A program made the position numbers and the translations under genes. Shown here piece after piece: positions 22,260 through 33,554 of a stretch of 64,000 nucleotides of DNA. Every line of letters begins with the position of its first letter. The stretch's first letter is position 1. The DNA is from Macrothele yani. Lineage: Eukaryota; Arthropoda; Arachnida; Araneae; Macrothelidae. The notes beneath the pieces were generated by a model. The model was given only the letters and a program-made list of their open reading frames with translations, had not been told where the DNA came from and did no database searches. Location: assembly GCA_039090855.1 (NCBI GenBank), contig CM077011.1:39327501-39391500 (forward strand), written 5' to 3'.

Positions 22260-22410
22260 AACACAAGTTTTTCCGTAAAGGAGATCGAAACCGCACCTCC
22301 TCACTCCGGAGTAAGTTGCTCTCCCAACTAAGCTACACGGACAGAATGTACTGCTGCACACTTGTCGTCTTGATACGTGCATTACTTCTGTAGTACGTCC
22401 AAAATACTCT
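22260..22410 (-). mobile_element. SINE-C copy 2
   Basis: The reverse complement matches copy 1: TACTACAGAAGTAATGCACG, TCAAGACGACAAG, the tRNA-like TAGCTTAGTTGGGAGAGCAA, CTTACTCCGGAGTGAGG, and TTGTGTTTTCAAATGTTTCT. Confidence 0.75.
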
Positions 22411-22483
22411 CTAAAATGTTTAATGAATGTTGGAATGTTGAAAACTTTAAAAGAAACTTTATTCAAATAGCTAAAATGATCAT

Positions 22484-23115
22484 TTCACTGGAATTTTCGA
22501 TTTCTGTAGTATATCCGATGTTTTCCGTAATCCTTAGCGGATTGACGACTTCCGTTGTGACTACGGAGAATCCTTAGCATTGTACCGGTGACAGTGGTCT
22601 CGATGGGTACTAGGGGCTTCAAGGAAACCCATGTAAACTCAACCCAAACTGTTGCAAAACTTCCATCTGCTTGTATCACCCACAATTGGAAACCTGGGTC
22701 CGTTTCTACGAGTGGTTTAAGCCATACACGCATCCTCTCATCGGCGTGATAAAGGCTGAGACCGTGATTCGTCAGACCAGATGACACGTTTCCAGTTCGA
22801 CTCACTCCAGCGGCGATAGGCTTTTGCACACTGCAGCGTTATTTTTCGGTGCTTTACAGTCAACAAGGTGACCTGATGCGGACGACAACTTCCAATTCCT
22901 ATATTTTCCATTACACGACGGATAGTCTTTGTGCATAAGCTTTTGAATGCACCCTCACGAAATTCCGACGCTATCTGTCTCTGCAATTTCTGGTACCGAT
23001 GCATGACAGTTTGCGTTCACCTCCAGAGACAATTACACGTTTACGACCGCATTTCTTCCGTTGGTTCGAAGTTTTGCCATATTGCACGTAGTGTTGGTAT
23101 ACGCAGTGTGCCGCC
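22484..23115 (-). pseudogene. Tc1-D: Tc1-like transposase fragment
   Basis: Minus frames: YQKLQRQIASEFREGAFKSL, CTKTIRRVMENIGIGSCRPH and YRRWSESNWKRVIWSDESRS (second HTH, core entry and first catalytic Asp in SDESR; 22738-23004). Then, after a frameshift near 22800, LYHADERMRVWLKPLVETDP and VEFTWVSLKPLVPIETTVTG (the GLGPLVPI region). The weak N-terminal GRKR-type linker is readable near 23040-23070. The second and third catalytic residues are missing. It is distinct in sequence from Tc1-A, -B and -C. Confidence 0.8.
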
Positions 23116-23124
23116 CGCTAAGCA

Positions 23125-24350
23125 ATGAGACAAAATCATTACATCAAAACAACAAATTATATTTTTAATTGTCACCTACATAGATTCAAAAACTTCCTCC
23201 AACTCCCCACAACAGTGAGATCTTTCATAGAGTTCGAAGGCACGGTGGAAGTCATAAACCAGAACCTATCTGTTGGTCACACCTCGTTGGATGCCCTCAA
23301 TGTCGCTGAGGCGCTCCCATTTCAAGGTACACTTCACCTTTGGGAAGCGGAAAAGTCTGAGAGAACCAAATCTGGAGATTAGGGTGGATCTTCGATCACA
23401 TAGAAATTTCATCACAGGCAGCGCACGGTGTGCGGGCGCGTTGACGTGCATCAGAAACCAATTGTTTTGTGGAACAGTTGTTCCCTGACAAGTCGCATGA
23501 GGGTGTACAGACGTTGCGCTACACCTAAGAAATACCGATTGTTCACTGTGGTGCCCTCAGAAACAAATTTGCGTTGGGTAATTCCAGCCGAGTCAAAACA
23601 AAAGCAATGACCATTGCTCTGACACGTGAGTTTTGCAACCAGACCTTCTTTTGCCAAGAAGAAGACGCTCCACACAATTCCATGCTCTGGCGTTTTGTTT
23701 CAGGATGAAACTGAAAACACCAATCACCGATGACAATTGCTTGCAACAAATCACGATCAACTCCATGGATGAAATTTCGACAACATGCAACCCTCTGCTC
23801 TCTCTGTTCGTGTGTCAACATGTGGGGCACAAACATCGAACAAATCTTCCTCTTGGGCAAATATTTTCCTAAAATTTCCCTGACCGTTTCCATACCGAAA
23901 CCAAGCTGTTCAGCAAGTAGCCTGGTAGATTTTTGCCAGTAATGAGTAGCTAGTTCACTAGCCTTTACGACATTTTTATTTGTCCGTGAAGAAACGGGAC
24001 GTCTTGTGCATGGTTCATCCTAGAGGGACTCCCTCCCATCTTTAAACGTTGCGAACCAGAGGAAAACATGTGCACGGCTCAGGCAGTCACCGCCGTTAAC
24101 TTCTTTTAGTTATTGGTACACTTCCGTCGCAGTTTTCCATAATTTACAGTGAAATTTTATCACATCTCTTTGCTCCACTACGCAAATTCTGACACGCTCC
24201 ACTCACACAGTCTTGCTTCAACGGTGGCCACACGAAAACTTCTGCGTCACCCGACTCGAAAGGTGTTCGTGCGATTACAGCACGCTCTAGCGGTCAAAAC
24301 TACAAACAAGGTTGTTACTTTTATTCAAAGGGCTGTCCCGTAAAAAAATA
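23125..24350 (-). pseudogene. mariner transposon, near full length, broken transposase
   Basis: Minus strand, N to C: GGDCLSRAHVFLWFATFKDG with a GRES-type linker (about 24010-24100), TRLLAEQLGFGMETVREILG, FVPHMLTHEQREQRVACCRN, IVIGDWCFQFHPETKRQSME (first catalytic position in IGDW, normally GDETW), HVNAPAHRALPVMKFLCDRR (second position, HDN changed to HVN), LFRFPKVKCTLKWERL and a C-terminal RAFELYERSHCCGELEE. The candidate right TIR is GGGCTGTCCCGTAAAAAAAT (about 24330). Two catalytic-block substitutions plus frameshifts (near 23450 and 23550) make it dead. Confidence 0.85.
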
Positions 24351-24417
24351 GTCTTGTTACTTACTGGGCACACTGTGTACACGTGCAACGATCTCACGTG
24401 AAAATTCTAACAGGTCA

Positions 24418-24780
24418 GTCGCTGTGTTGATTGAACAACTTGCCTTTCTGGAAGGTATTATCTGGCCACTCACTTATGTCCCTGCCTTTTTCCACGATTG
24501 CTTTTCTGTGACTACTTTCCAGTGTGTAGAGAACTGCTCTACTTAGAGGTATCACTAGATTATGACTAGTGATAACTCTTAGTATCACTAGTCATAATCT
24601 TAGAGGTATCAGCGACCAGTGATACTTAGAGGTATCACTAGTCGCTGTGATGATTGAATAACTGGCCTTTCTGGAAGGTATTATATGACCACTCACCTAT
24701 GTCCCTGCCTTTTTCCACGATTGCCTTTCTGTTACTACTTTCCCGTGCGTAGAGACCTGCTCTACTTAGAGGTATCACTG
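24418..24780. repeat. ~120-bp direct duplication, offset 223 bp
   Basis: CCTTTCTGGAAGGTATTAT, ATGTCCCTGCCTTTTTCCAC and CTGCTCTACTTAGAGGTATC occur twice (anchors at 24451 and 24674). The spacer between the copies consists of AGAGGTATCACTAG-type short repeats and a perfect hairpin. Confidence 0.85.
24557..24600. repeat. Perfect 18-bp inverted repeat
   Basis: AGATTATGACTAGTGATA (24557-24574) and its exact reverse complement (24583-24600) are separated by 8 nt. Confidence 0.95.
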
Positions 24781-24924
24781 GATTCAATGTCCCACGTGAC
24801 TGGACGGCCTACTTCTGCTTTGCATATTGTCATCGTGGTGTATAATAATAATTTTATCATTCAGTGTATTAAATGCGAAAGTAGATTCTCTCCTGAGGCT
24901 TAAGGAAACTGAATATCAGATGAA

Positions 24925-25535
24925 GGAGTTATGAATAGAATATTCATCTTTACTCGGACTGCCAATCCACACTTTCAGTTATTGGCAAATTTGATGCTAT
25001 TAATACCTTAGTATCAAAAAATTAAAGATCTCGTAAAGACTCTGGATACCGACAGAGTTCAACTCCATTAGACACGGAGACATTAGGATATCTCAGGAAA
25101 TGAAGTTGTGGATGAACTGGCAAGTATGGGTACATCAGAAACCACAGTGGATTTTATTATGAAAACTCCTGCAAGTTCGCTTTCTGCTTTGAAGAATAAA
25201 GATGTAATTGATCTTTAGCAACAGAGATGGGATCTCAGCTGAACGGGTAGGATGACATATACAGCAGCATTTCAAAGGGTGTCCACTTTGAGATGTTCGG
25301 AAGATAGATATTTAAATCAATTATTAACAGAACATGGATTCTGACCAAACTATTTTCATAGGTTTAATATCAAACGATGTTGTCGTAAGTGCGGCGAACG
25401 TCTTGCTACAGTGTTTCATCTAGTTTTTGATTGTGTGGCGTTGTCTCGGATCAGGAACCAATTCTTGGGGAGTAACAAAATTAAGAACTTTAAAAAGGTT
25501 ATGGCGTCATCGATTCTAAAATCTCAAGCTTCAAT
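24925..25535 (+). pseudogene. LINE C-terminal RNase H / Cys-His region
   Basis: Plus-strand pieces: RIFIFTRTANPHFQLLANL (first RNase H Asp region, degenerate), then HISGNEVVDELASMGTSETT, matching the GIxGNExADxLA motif of RNase H domains. RRVSTLRCSEDRYLNQLLTE and CCRKCGERLATVFHLVFDCV follow, a C-x2-C-x8-H-x4-C pattern common at the C-terminus of I/R1/LOA-type LINEs. Several stops interrupt it. The upstream RT is absent. The fragment ends at about 25535 where the helentron-like element begins. Confidence 0.7.
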
Positions 25536-25830
25536 TTTCATCTATACATAGTATCAAATAAAGTCCCCGGTAGGTGTCTGTCTGTTTGTTCGGGCTAATC
25601 TCGAGAATCGCTGGACGGATTTCGATGCTATTTTCAGCATTCCATAGAGAATTTGTCGAGGAAGGTTTAGGTGTATGAAACATTAATCTATGACAAAATG
25701 GGGACGAGCAGTAATGATTTTAGTGACAAGTCAAAGAAAAACCGCTGTTCGCATTCTTTCGTGGCTTCCACTTCCTAAACAACGATGCGCGGCAGCCAGT
25801 TTACGAAACCTTTTTGCTCATTGGAAAAAA

Positions 25831-26176
25831 GACGCGAGGCGCATGCGCGGCGGCCGGTCAGACCGTATATAAGGCCGCACACTAAATGCGTAGTTACATC
25901 GGACACTGAAACAGAATTGGCTTATCAGCGCTCGCACAGACTAAATGGCTAGTTGTTTTCGTCCACACATATGTATGTCTTTGAGTAGCTCTTTAATTAA
26001 AAAGACGCGAGGCGCATGCGCGGCGGCCGGTCAGACAGCATATAAGGCCGCAGACTAAATGCGTAGTTACATCGGACACTGAAACAGAATTGGCTTATCA
26101 GCGCTCGCACAGACTAAATGGCTAGTTGTTTTCGTCCACACATATGTATGTCTTTGAGTAGCTCTTTAATTAAAAT
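25831..26176 (+). repeat. 173-bp tandem duplication in the helentron-like element
   Basis: GACGCGAGGCGCATGCGCGG starts at 25831 and 26004. Both copies run through TATAAGGCCGCA, GTAGTTACATCGGACACTGA and GTATGTCTTTGAGTAGCTC with few differences. TATAAGGCCGC preceded by GC-rich sequence may be a duplicated promoter. Confidence 0.95.
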
Positions 26177-26241
26177 TTAAATATTGTATTAACATCATGC
26201 CGAGACGAAAATCGAATATAGGTCGCAGTACATCGGACGCT

Positions 26242-29200
26242 GGGATGTAAGATCAGGTGATGCGTAACATCACAGCCTCTCCTTGAGAAATGTCAACTCC
26301 GCCTTTTCGTGGTGCATCCTGTTCCCACTAAAGGGGCTCTGACGACCGCCAATAGCGGTATAACTATATCATCGGAATTAGAGGAAATGCTATCCCACAC
26401 TCGCCAACCCGCTTGGCTAGCATGATGAGTTATGGCCTAACCCCCACCCCCAAATGACTCCACAACTTAAATCTTGGCCCTCAGTCTCCGGCAGCTGGAA
26501 TGTACCTGGCCAAGGCAGCGGCCAGTGCGACATGAAGGCAGAGGGTGCTAAGAATTCCCGGAGGACCGGACTAGGCTGCCATCTAATGCTGACCTTGGCT
26601 ACGTATAATGGACGCTCCCTATCTTCTGATTCAAGGCTTCTTGAATTGGAAGAGGAACTAGAAAGGATCAAGTGGGACATCGTCGGACTAAGTGAGGTAA
26701 GGAGAAAAGGAGAATATCTCATTGAACTGAAAAGTGGACATCTCTTCTACTATCGTGGGACTGATACTGGCAGAACTAGTGGTGTTGGATTTATAATAAA
26801 CAAGAAACAGAAGGATAAAGTTGTAAAAGTTGAAAGTTCCTGTGACAGAGCTGCACGACTCGTTATCCAACTCTCGAGAAGATACAAATCTCAGATTATT
26901 CAAACTTATGCACCCACCACAAGTCATGCTGAAGAAGAAATTGAAGAATTTTATGAGGAATTTCGTCATCTAAATAATAAAGGTAAGCAGCACTTGAAGA
27001 TAATTATAGGAGATTTCAATGCAAAAATAGGGCAACGGCAACAGAATGAAACTTCAGTAGGTAAATTTGGTCACGGCAACAGAAACCAGCGTGGAAAAAT
27101 CTCCTTGAGTTTGCAGAGGCAGAAGGGTTTTTCATCTTGAACTCCTTTTTCAAGAAAAAGCCACACAGGAAATGGACATGGAGAAATCCAAATGGGACGA
27201 CAAGTGAAATTGATTTTCTTATGTGTAACAAAAAATTCGTCATAGAAGACTACAGTGTGCTAAACATGTTCAACACAGGTAGTGACCGTAGATTGGTGAG
27301 TTGTAAGATGCAGCTCAACACTAAACTCGAACGTAGCAAGCTCATAAGACAAACAAAATATTATGATATAACCAACCTTAAAAAACACCATAATACCTTC
27401 AAGTTGGAATCGAAGAACAGATTCTCGGCTTTAGAAGACCTAACATCGGAAGAAGTAGATATTTCTGAAGTTAACAGAAAAGTAACCAAAGCTCTTATGC
27501 AAACAGCAACAAAATTAGCTGTGTCCAAGAACAAGTTCCATATGAACAAATTATATGCAACAAACTATCAAGAAAAACCAAAATGTTGATGCAAAAAAGA
27601 AGAGAGATGAGGACAACTAAAGAAGATGTGACTTCCAAAGTGGGAGTATATAGAGCTATGCAAGACAGTACGAAAATGTATCCCTGAAGACGTAAGGAAA
27701 TTCAACTGTGAACTAGTGAGGAAAGCAATTGAAAACAACCAAAGCCTAAAGATAGCAAAGGAACATCTCAGTAAGGGAAGAAAACAGATTATGGCACTGA
27801 AAAGAAAGTGGTTCTGTAACAAGAAACAGAGGCAAAATTTTGACAAGAGTGAAAGATTTCTACTCCAAATTATATGAAAGGGATGATACGTGTACTCCAG
27901 ACATCATGAAAGGTACCAGTACCAGAGTTCTTCCAGTCCTCCCAGCAGAAGTTGCGCATGCAATCAAGAACATGAAGCTGGGAAAAGCTCCAGGAGAAGA
28001 TGGAATTACTGTAGACATCATACAAGAAGCAAGTGGAGAAATAGAAACATTACTCGCCCAAATTTTCACTCAATGCTTTAATGAAGGGAAGATCCCTGAG
28101 GATTGGAACAACGCTACAATGATCCTGCTACATAAAAAAGGTGACATTGAGGATCTCAGGAACTACAGACCTGTCAGCCTCCTATCAGTGGTTTATAAAA
28201 TCTTCACTAAAGTTCTTTCACACCGCTGAAACGTAACACTGGACATGACCCAACCGAGAGCACAGCTGGATTCAGGAGTGCCTACAGCACAATAGATCAT
28301 ATCCACGTACTGAGAGAACTAATTGAAAGAGCGAGGGAATATGAACTTCCATTGTGCATGGCTTTTATCGATTATGAAAAAGGCTTTGATTCGGTGAAAC
28401 CATCAGCAGTTACAATGGCTCTGAAATCCTGCGTTATTGAAGATGCATACAATAATATTATTAATAACATCTATGAAAATGCAAGTGCAAAGATTCAGCT
28501 GTTTGAAAATACAACACACATAAAAATTGGAAAGGGAGTGAGACAAGGTGACACCATATCTCCGAAGCTCTGTAATGCCACATTGGAGGGTGTCTCTCAG
28601 TCGCTTAGCTGGGAAAACAAGGGGATAAAGATTAATGGAGATTATCTAACCCACCTTCGTTTTGCTGATGACGTAGTCATTTTTGCAACTTCTCCATCAG
28701 AGCTGCAGAGTATGATCCAGGAACTTGCTGACAAGAGTAAAGAAGTGGGATATAAAATGAACTTTCATAAGACAAAAGTGATGTTCAATGCTTTTACACG
28801 AAATGAAGATTTATCGATTGATGGAGAAAAGCTGGAGATGACAGGCACGTACGTTTATCTTGAGCAGCAGATATCAAGCGAGGGTCACATTGATGAATAA
28901 ATTAATCGGCGTACAAAACTTGCCTGGAGAGCTTTTGGAAGAAACAGCATAATTTTCAAGAGCAATATGCCATTATGTCTTAAAAGAAAGTGTTTGATTA
29001 ATGCATCCTTCCAGTGCTTACGTATGGTGCAGAGACGTGGACCTTAACTAAAAGAGATATACAAAGGCTGCAGACAACTCAAAGAAGCATGGGGGATGGA
29101 GCATGCTTGGTGAGATAAGAAGAGGAACTCGTGGATCAGAAAAATGATAAGAGTGGAAGACATCATGATCAGAGTTAAATCCCTGAAATGGCAATGGGCT

Positions 29201-29430
29201 GGACATACTGCCAGAAGGACAGACCATCGATGGACAGCTGAAAATTTAGATTGGATTCCAAGGGACAGGAAAAGACCCAGAAGAAGACCACATGGGAGAT
29301 GGGTGGATGAAATTTGAAAGTATGCGGGAGTGACATGAAGAAGACTGGCGCAAGACAAACCGTTGTGGAGAAAACTTGGAGAGACCTTCGTCCAGCAGTG
29401 GATTGATAATGGTTGACAATGATGATGATG
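26242..29430 (+). mobile_element. Full-length RTE-clade LINE
   Basis: Both ends are fixed by the 12-bp perfect TSD ACATCGGACGCT (26230-26241 and 29431-29442). Its length of 3,189 bp is normal for RTE. It starts GGGATGTAAGATCAGGTGAT and ends with TGATAATGGTTGACAATGATGATGATG; a short tandem trinucleotide tail in place of poly(A) is characteristic of the clade. The coding region has decayed in several places, so it is probably no longer autonomous. Confidence 0.92.
26454..29400 (+). pseudogene. RTE endonuclease-reverse transcriptase, frameshifted
   Basis: APE-type endonuclease: LATYNGRSLSSD, DIVGLSEVRRKGE, IIIGDFNAKIG (about 26600-27035), then RKWTWRNPNGTTSEIDFLMC and GSDRRLVSC (27160-27305). 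The catalytic SDHR motif reads SDRR, so the His is lost. Reverse transcriptase: LGKAPGEDGITVDIIQEASG, KKGDIEDLRNYRPVSLLSVV (27980-28200), AFIDYEKGFDSV (motif A Asp, 28360-28395), GKGVRQGDTISPKLCNATLE and LRFADDVVIF (motif C, 28654-28683). The C-terminus has RNSWIRKMIRVEDI and KWQWAGHTARRTDHRWTAE. Frameshifts lie near 27120, 27590-27840, 28230-28350 and after 28900, with several stops. In the living element the protein nicks DNA and primes reverse transcription at the target site. Confidence 0.9.
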
Positions 29431-29627
29431 ACATCGGACGCTAAAGGAATTTGTTTATCCCGTCATAATGAAACTTTCCAAGAAACAGAATCTCGTTGGG
29501 TAAATGACAGACAAAGAATGGCTTTACAAGAGAAAGGCAGTCGCCTGCTGAACGTAATAATCGTCTCTCTTTAGATTCGCCGTAAATTCTAATTTGCTAC
29601 AGTGCGAAGCCGGGCCGGCTCGCTAGT

Positions 29628-30404
29628 TAAATATATTTGTCAAAATGAACAGGAAGTAATGAATACCCTTCCGAGTGATATCTTAGACGACAGTACTAGT
29701 TCTGAGGAGTGAAGTTGGTTCAGCACCGGAAAGTTAGTTCTTAATCTACAGACGACAGAAATGCCGTTGGAATAATCTTGTATTGTTCAATAAGCACGCT
29801 TTTCTCTTCTGTTAATTAATAATAATTTAGATAATTTTGTTAATTTGTTAAACTGCTGGAAATAATGTATTTGTAATTTTTATCCATTTTGAATTGTTTA
29901 TTTGAACATGAAATTTCTAATTCGATTAATGTTTTTTTCAGTTATTGTAAATTTTGTCTGGTATTTTATCATGAGAATGACAACGTGGTTTTTATTATTG
30001 GAAATTTCATAGAACGGGATTTTTGTTTTTGTCTGATCCTGTCTATAAAAGACAGTTGTTGTTAATTATTTTTCAGTTTCGTTTTGTTTGTTTTCCGCCC
30101 AAACTATACGGGTACCGTTAGTTATATCTTAGTTTCATATATTGTGTTAGAGGCTCAGCATTAACCTTTTTTTTTTTTTTTTTTTTGGATGTTCTGATGT
30201 ACTGGAGTTCCATGGGTGTTGTGATGTATTGTGTTCCTTGGTGTTGTGATGCATTGTGTTCTTTGGTGTTGTGAAGTTAGTGTTTAAAAATTGCTTACAC
30301 TGTGTTTTCTTAGGGGATAATTAGTGTATTAAGTGGTTAATTGTTTAATCCGTAATCACTCTTTGTTTCTTTGTTAGAATAAAGGTCCGATGGGCCCAAT
30401 GTGT
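29628..30404. other. No gene seen; AT-rich, short imperfect repeats
   Basis: AT-rich with a T-run at about 30167-30186, then three imperfect copies of GGTGTTGTGATGTATTGTG / TTC(C/T)TTGG at 30210-30290, just before the 63-bp array. Confidence 0.5.
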
Positions 30405-30935
30405 AGGATTAGGGAATGATTTCCCTGTCAGAATTTCTAAGTTGGGTAGCATTAGGGAATGATGTGCAGCATTAGGGAATGATTTCCCTGTCAGAACTTC
30501 TAAATTGGGTAGCATTAGGGAATGATGTGTAGCATTAGGGAATGATTTCCCTGTCAGGACTTCTAAATTGGGTAGCATTAGGGAATGATGTGTAGCATTA
30601 GGGAATGATTTCCCTGTCAGGACTTCTAAATTGGGTAGCATTAGGGAATGATGTGTAGCATTAGGGAATGATTTCCCTGTCAGGACTTCTAAATTGGGTA
30701 GCATTAGGGAATGATTTCCCTGTCAGGACTTCTAAATTGGGTAGCATTAGGGAATGATGTGTAGCATTATGGGATGATTTCCCTGTCAGGACTTCTAAAT
30801 TGGGTAGCATTAGCGAATGATGTGTCGCATTAGGGAATGATTTCCCTGTCAGGACTTCTAAATTGGGGAGCATTAGGGAATGATGTGTAGTAGCAATAGT
30901 AGCATTAGGGAACGATTTCCCTGTCAATACTTCTA
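30405..30935. repeat. 63-bp tandem array (~8.5 copies)
   Basis: The unit contains GGAATGATTTCCCTGTCAGG, ACTTCTAAATTGGGTAGCAT and TAGGGAATGATGTGTAGCAT. As 63 bp is 21 codons, open frames with a MLPNLEVLTGKSFPNATHHS repeat appear on the minus strand. They have no start context or homology and I treat them as non-coding. One unit (near 30700) lacks the TGTGTAGCATTAGGGAATGA subunit. Confidence 0.95.
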
Positions 30936-30977
30936 ATGGGGGTATAGTTCGCGTTTGCCCGAGGTTGGGGCTTTTCG

Positions 30978-31003
30978 TGTGTGTGTGTGTGTGGGGGGGG
31001 GGG
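30978..31003. repeat. (GT)n plus G-run
   Basis: GTGTGTGTGTGTGTG followed by about ten G residues. Confidence 0.95.
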
Positions 31004-32589
31004 TTGCCTTCGCAGTACCCAATATGCTTTTCATTGATTCAGTGAGTTTAAATAATCAATGTAAAGCCGTAAAGGCGGAACAGGATAATTGTCATCAGAT
31101 TCGTAGTACAGTCAGATGAAAAGCCAACCTAAAAAAACTGGTAGGGCAGGATTTCATGTTTTTTAAAATTTAGTATGCGAATATGTAGAAAAACGTGGAA
31201 AATGAAACAGCGTGTTATGTTATACCACGGACGAAACCTTTTGATTAAATATGCATTTCGTGTTATATAAACTGCTTAATGCAAATTGTTTTCTTTCTCT
31301 AAGATGCAGCAACAGGTTCTTAAAATTCAACTGTATGGAGCTGCTGAAATTCGAGGTAACGTACATATTATATAGAGCCAGAAAGGAATTTCTGATAATG
31401 CAGTAATTTTAAATGATGGAATGTTGCAAAAAGTTTTAACAAGTATTGAATCGCACTTATAATATAAATACAGATGTGCCATTTCCGAGATATGTTTTTC
31501 TTTCTTTTCCGGAAATTTCAGTTTCACAGTTGAAGAAGGCAATACGACTTTGCTGTCATTGAGAATGAAAGCATTAATTCTGGTATTACGAAAAAGTAAC
31601 TTTCATTACGATCGGTTTAGTAGCAATTTAAACGTGATTACATATATGACAAAAAATGCATCCATTAACGCTAATGACTTGAACGGATTTGTCGACATTA
31701 ATATTTTCCTTTGTTTTAGTACTTTAAGTTTTTTAAAAGCAATGCAGTTAAGAAGATTTATATATCTCTATTCATGGTCTTTTCTTTCAATATACTTATT
31801 ATAAATTTTCCTGTTTTACAAAATCATCCGTACTATACCATTTTCTACTCTTATGTCTTTCATAAATGTGTTCTCTTCATTTATTTCGTTTTTCTTAGGA
31901 GCAGGTAATTTTTTCAGTTTCTTAGAACTTTATTTCGTTTGAGTTTGGAGTATAGTTTTCCATCTAATCATTGCTTTTCTTCACTTAAAATCTCGTTTGT
32001 CTGAGCGGCTTCTTTTGTCTCACGGAATACTCACGAGGTAACGTGAGAGCAATCCAGATGACGCAGATGAGCAAAATGCGAAAATGAAATGTAATCTCGT
32101 ACCGAAGGGAAGCAAAACTCGAAAACAAACAAACTGGATTCTCAAATGAGAGACGTTCAAATCTTTAAATTAGAAGTATCTTCTTTCGTGGATGCTTTTT
32201 GATCACTAGTACCTTTAATGACATCCCAATTAAATTCTGCTGGTAATTCGGAAAACGCATTACCAAGTAAAAAGATTGATGTGAGTTAAAATAAAATGTT
32301 TTAAAAATAACTGCCTCTATATTTAGTGATCGAATTCAAACTTTATTTCACATCTGGAAGAAAATTGCCTTGTTCTACAGTTGCAACAAAAGTTTCATAA
32401 CTGACAATTAACAAAAAACAAACAAACAATGGAAGCGCTTGACAGGTCGCATTACGTTTTACGGAAAAATAACATCTAAGGCATAGTCAATCCGTATTTT
32501 CCGAGTCTAAAAAAAGTATTTGAAATAACGTAACGTCGCCGATTAGCAAATTTCTAAAAAAATCCTCAAGAAAACATGAAAACCTTTTC
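31004..32589. other. No gene seen
   Basis: About 1.6 kb of AT-rich sequence with only short frames (84 residues or fewer) of low-complexity composition. No transposon, tRNA or conserved motif recognised. Confidence 0.5.
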
Positions 32590-32812
32590 TTTTTTTTTCT
32601 TTTTTTTTTTGGTTGGAGGTTTAACGACAACGTGAGCAACTCAATGGGATATAAGCAGTCGCCGGTTCCTAAGTTAGGGCCACTGGTTTCAGAGAAGGGA
32701 GAGAGCCAGCGCCGTAGAGCAAAAACAACATCCATGCCTCTTCGGGATTCGAATCCGGACCCCTTTCGGACAAATGACCAGAAGTCATCGCTTAGAATAC
32801 TGCGCCATCCAT
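32590..32812 (-). mobile_element. SINE-A copy 4
   Basis: The T-rich tail is followed by TTGGAGGTTTAACGACAACG, GAGCAACTCAATGGGATATA, AGTTAGGGCCACTGGTTTCA and the reverse of box B (GGATTCGAATCC, near 32744). The head ends near ACTGCGCCATCC. Confidence 0.88.
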
Positions 32813-33554
32813 GAAAACTTTATCTCCGAAGGTATTTTACCTTTGAACTGTAATAAAGCACTATTAAATGGCCAAGTGAGACGAGAGTGAGGTACGGGAA
32901 GCCGCACGGATGGCAGAGTGGTCAGAGGCGATAGTAAATGGTCAGCCGTCTGAACTAGACAAGGACCCATCATGTTCTACATGATGAATGTGCAACGCCA
33001 ACCCCCCCCCCCCCCCCGAACTAGCCTCGACAAATTAAGGATAGGAGAGCGCCCATATTTCCAAATGTTGTTCATGATAGCTCTTGAAACAGAAAACAGA
33101 CCATTGGGCAATCAAAAATATTGTCTGATGCCACGAGCACCTATCAATTACAACAAAGAAAGAAAATAAAAATAATAATGAAATCACTCGAATGAATGAA
33201 GTGAGACGTTACGAAATAGAGCACTCTCATGCCGGATCTTCCAGATTCAAATAATAAGAGTCAAGGTGTTCGCGTACAGATGATTCCAAGGTTGTTGGTT
33301 TTTTTTTTTTTTGACTTAGGACTACGTGTAACTCCGCGGATAGTATAGGACGACTTAGGGCCGACCGCGTGTGACAAAAATAGGTCCCAATTGAAATCAT
33401 TATACCGTTAAAAAATACGTGCAACACACTAATCGCGTTAGCATATTCGTAAACAGCATGGAATCCAATTCGCGTACTGCGCAATAACATCCTGCGCGCG
33501 ACGCTCGTCTCGCTCCCTCTGCGCGGGGGAGATGATGCAATATTTTCGGGGGTG
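32813..33554. other. No gene; poly-C run
   Basis: A run of about 16 C at 33002-33017 and a T-run at about 33300-33312. The segment near 32904-32930 (GATGGCAGAGTGGTCAGAGG) has a box A-like motif but no box B, so I do not call a tRNA or SINE. Confidence 0.45.

Larger units (their letters stand above)
26197..29574 (+). pseudogene. 58-codon ORF split by the RTE insertion
   Basis: ATG at 26197 encodes MPRRKSNIGRSTSDA up to the insertion site at 26241. Past the RTE and the second TSD copy the frame resumes at 29443 with KGICLSRHNETFQETESRWV and stops at 29572-29574. Joined, this is an uninterrupted 58-codon frame. The MPRRKSNIGR start resembles the N-termini of Helitron/Pif1-helicase-related transposon proteins, consistent with a leftover of an autonomous helentron's gene start. 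It ends long before any Rep or helicase motif. Confidence 0.55.
25541..29627 (+). mobile_element. Helentron-like non-autonomous element, split by an RTE
   Basis: The left end (TATACATAGTATCAAATAAA GTCCCCGGTAGGTGTCTGTC, then GAATCGCTGGACGGATTTCG) is of the style I associate with helentron and helentron-associated (HINE) 5' regions. The right end GCGAAGCCGGGCCGGCTCGC TAGT carries a short palindrome (AGCCGG-G-CCGGCT) a few bases before the terminus, as expected of rolling-circle 3' ends. Without the RTE insertion it is about 0.9 kb, too short for Rep/helicase. No TIRs, consistent with the class. Exact termini are uncertain by a few bases. Confidence 0.65.

Noticed and set aside
30345..30927. 119- and 88-residue minus frames with MLPNLEVLTGKSFPNATHHS repeats
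   Set aside because: 63-bp (21-codon) minisatellite; no flanking gene structure.
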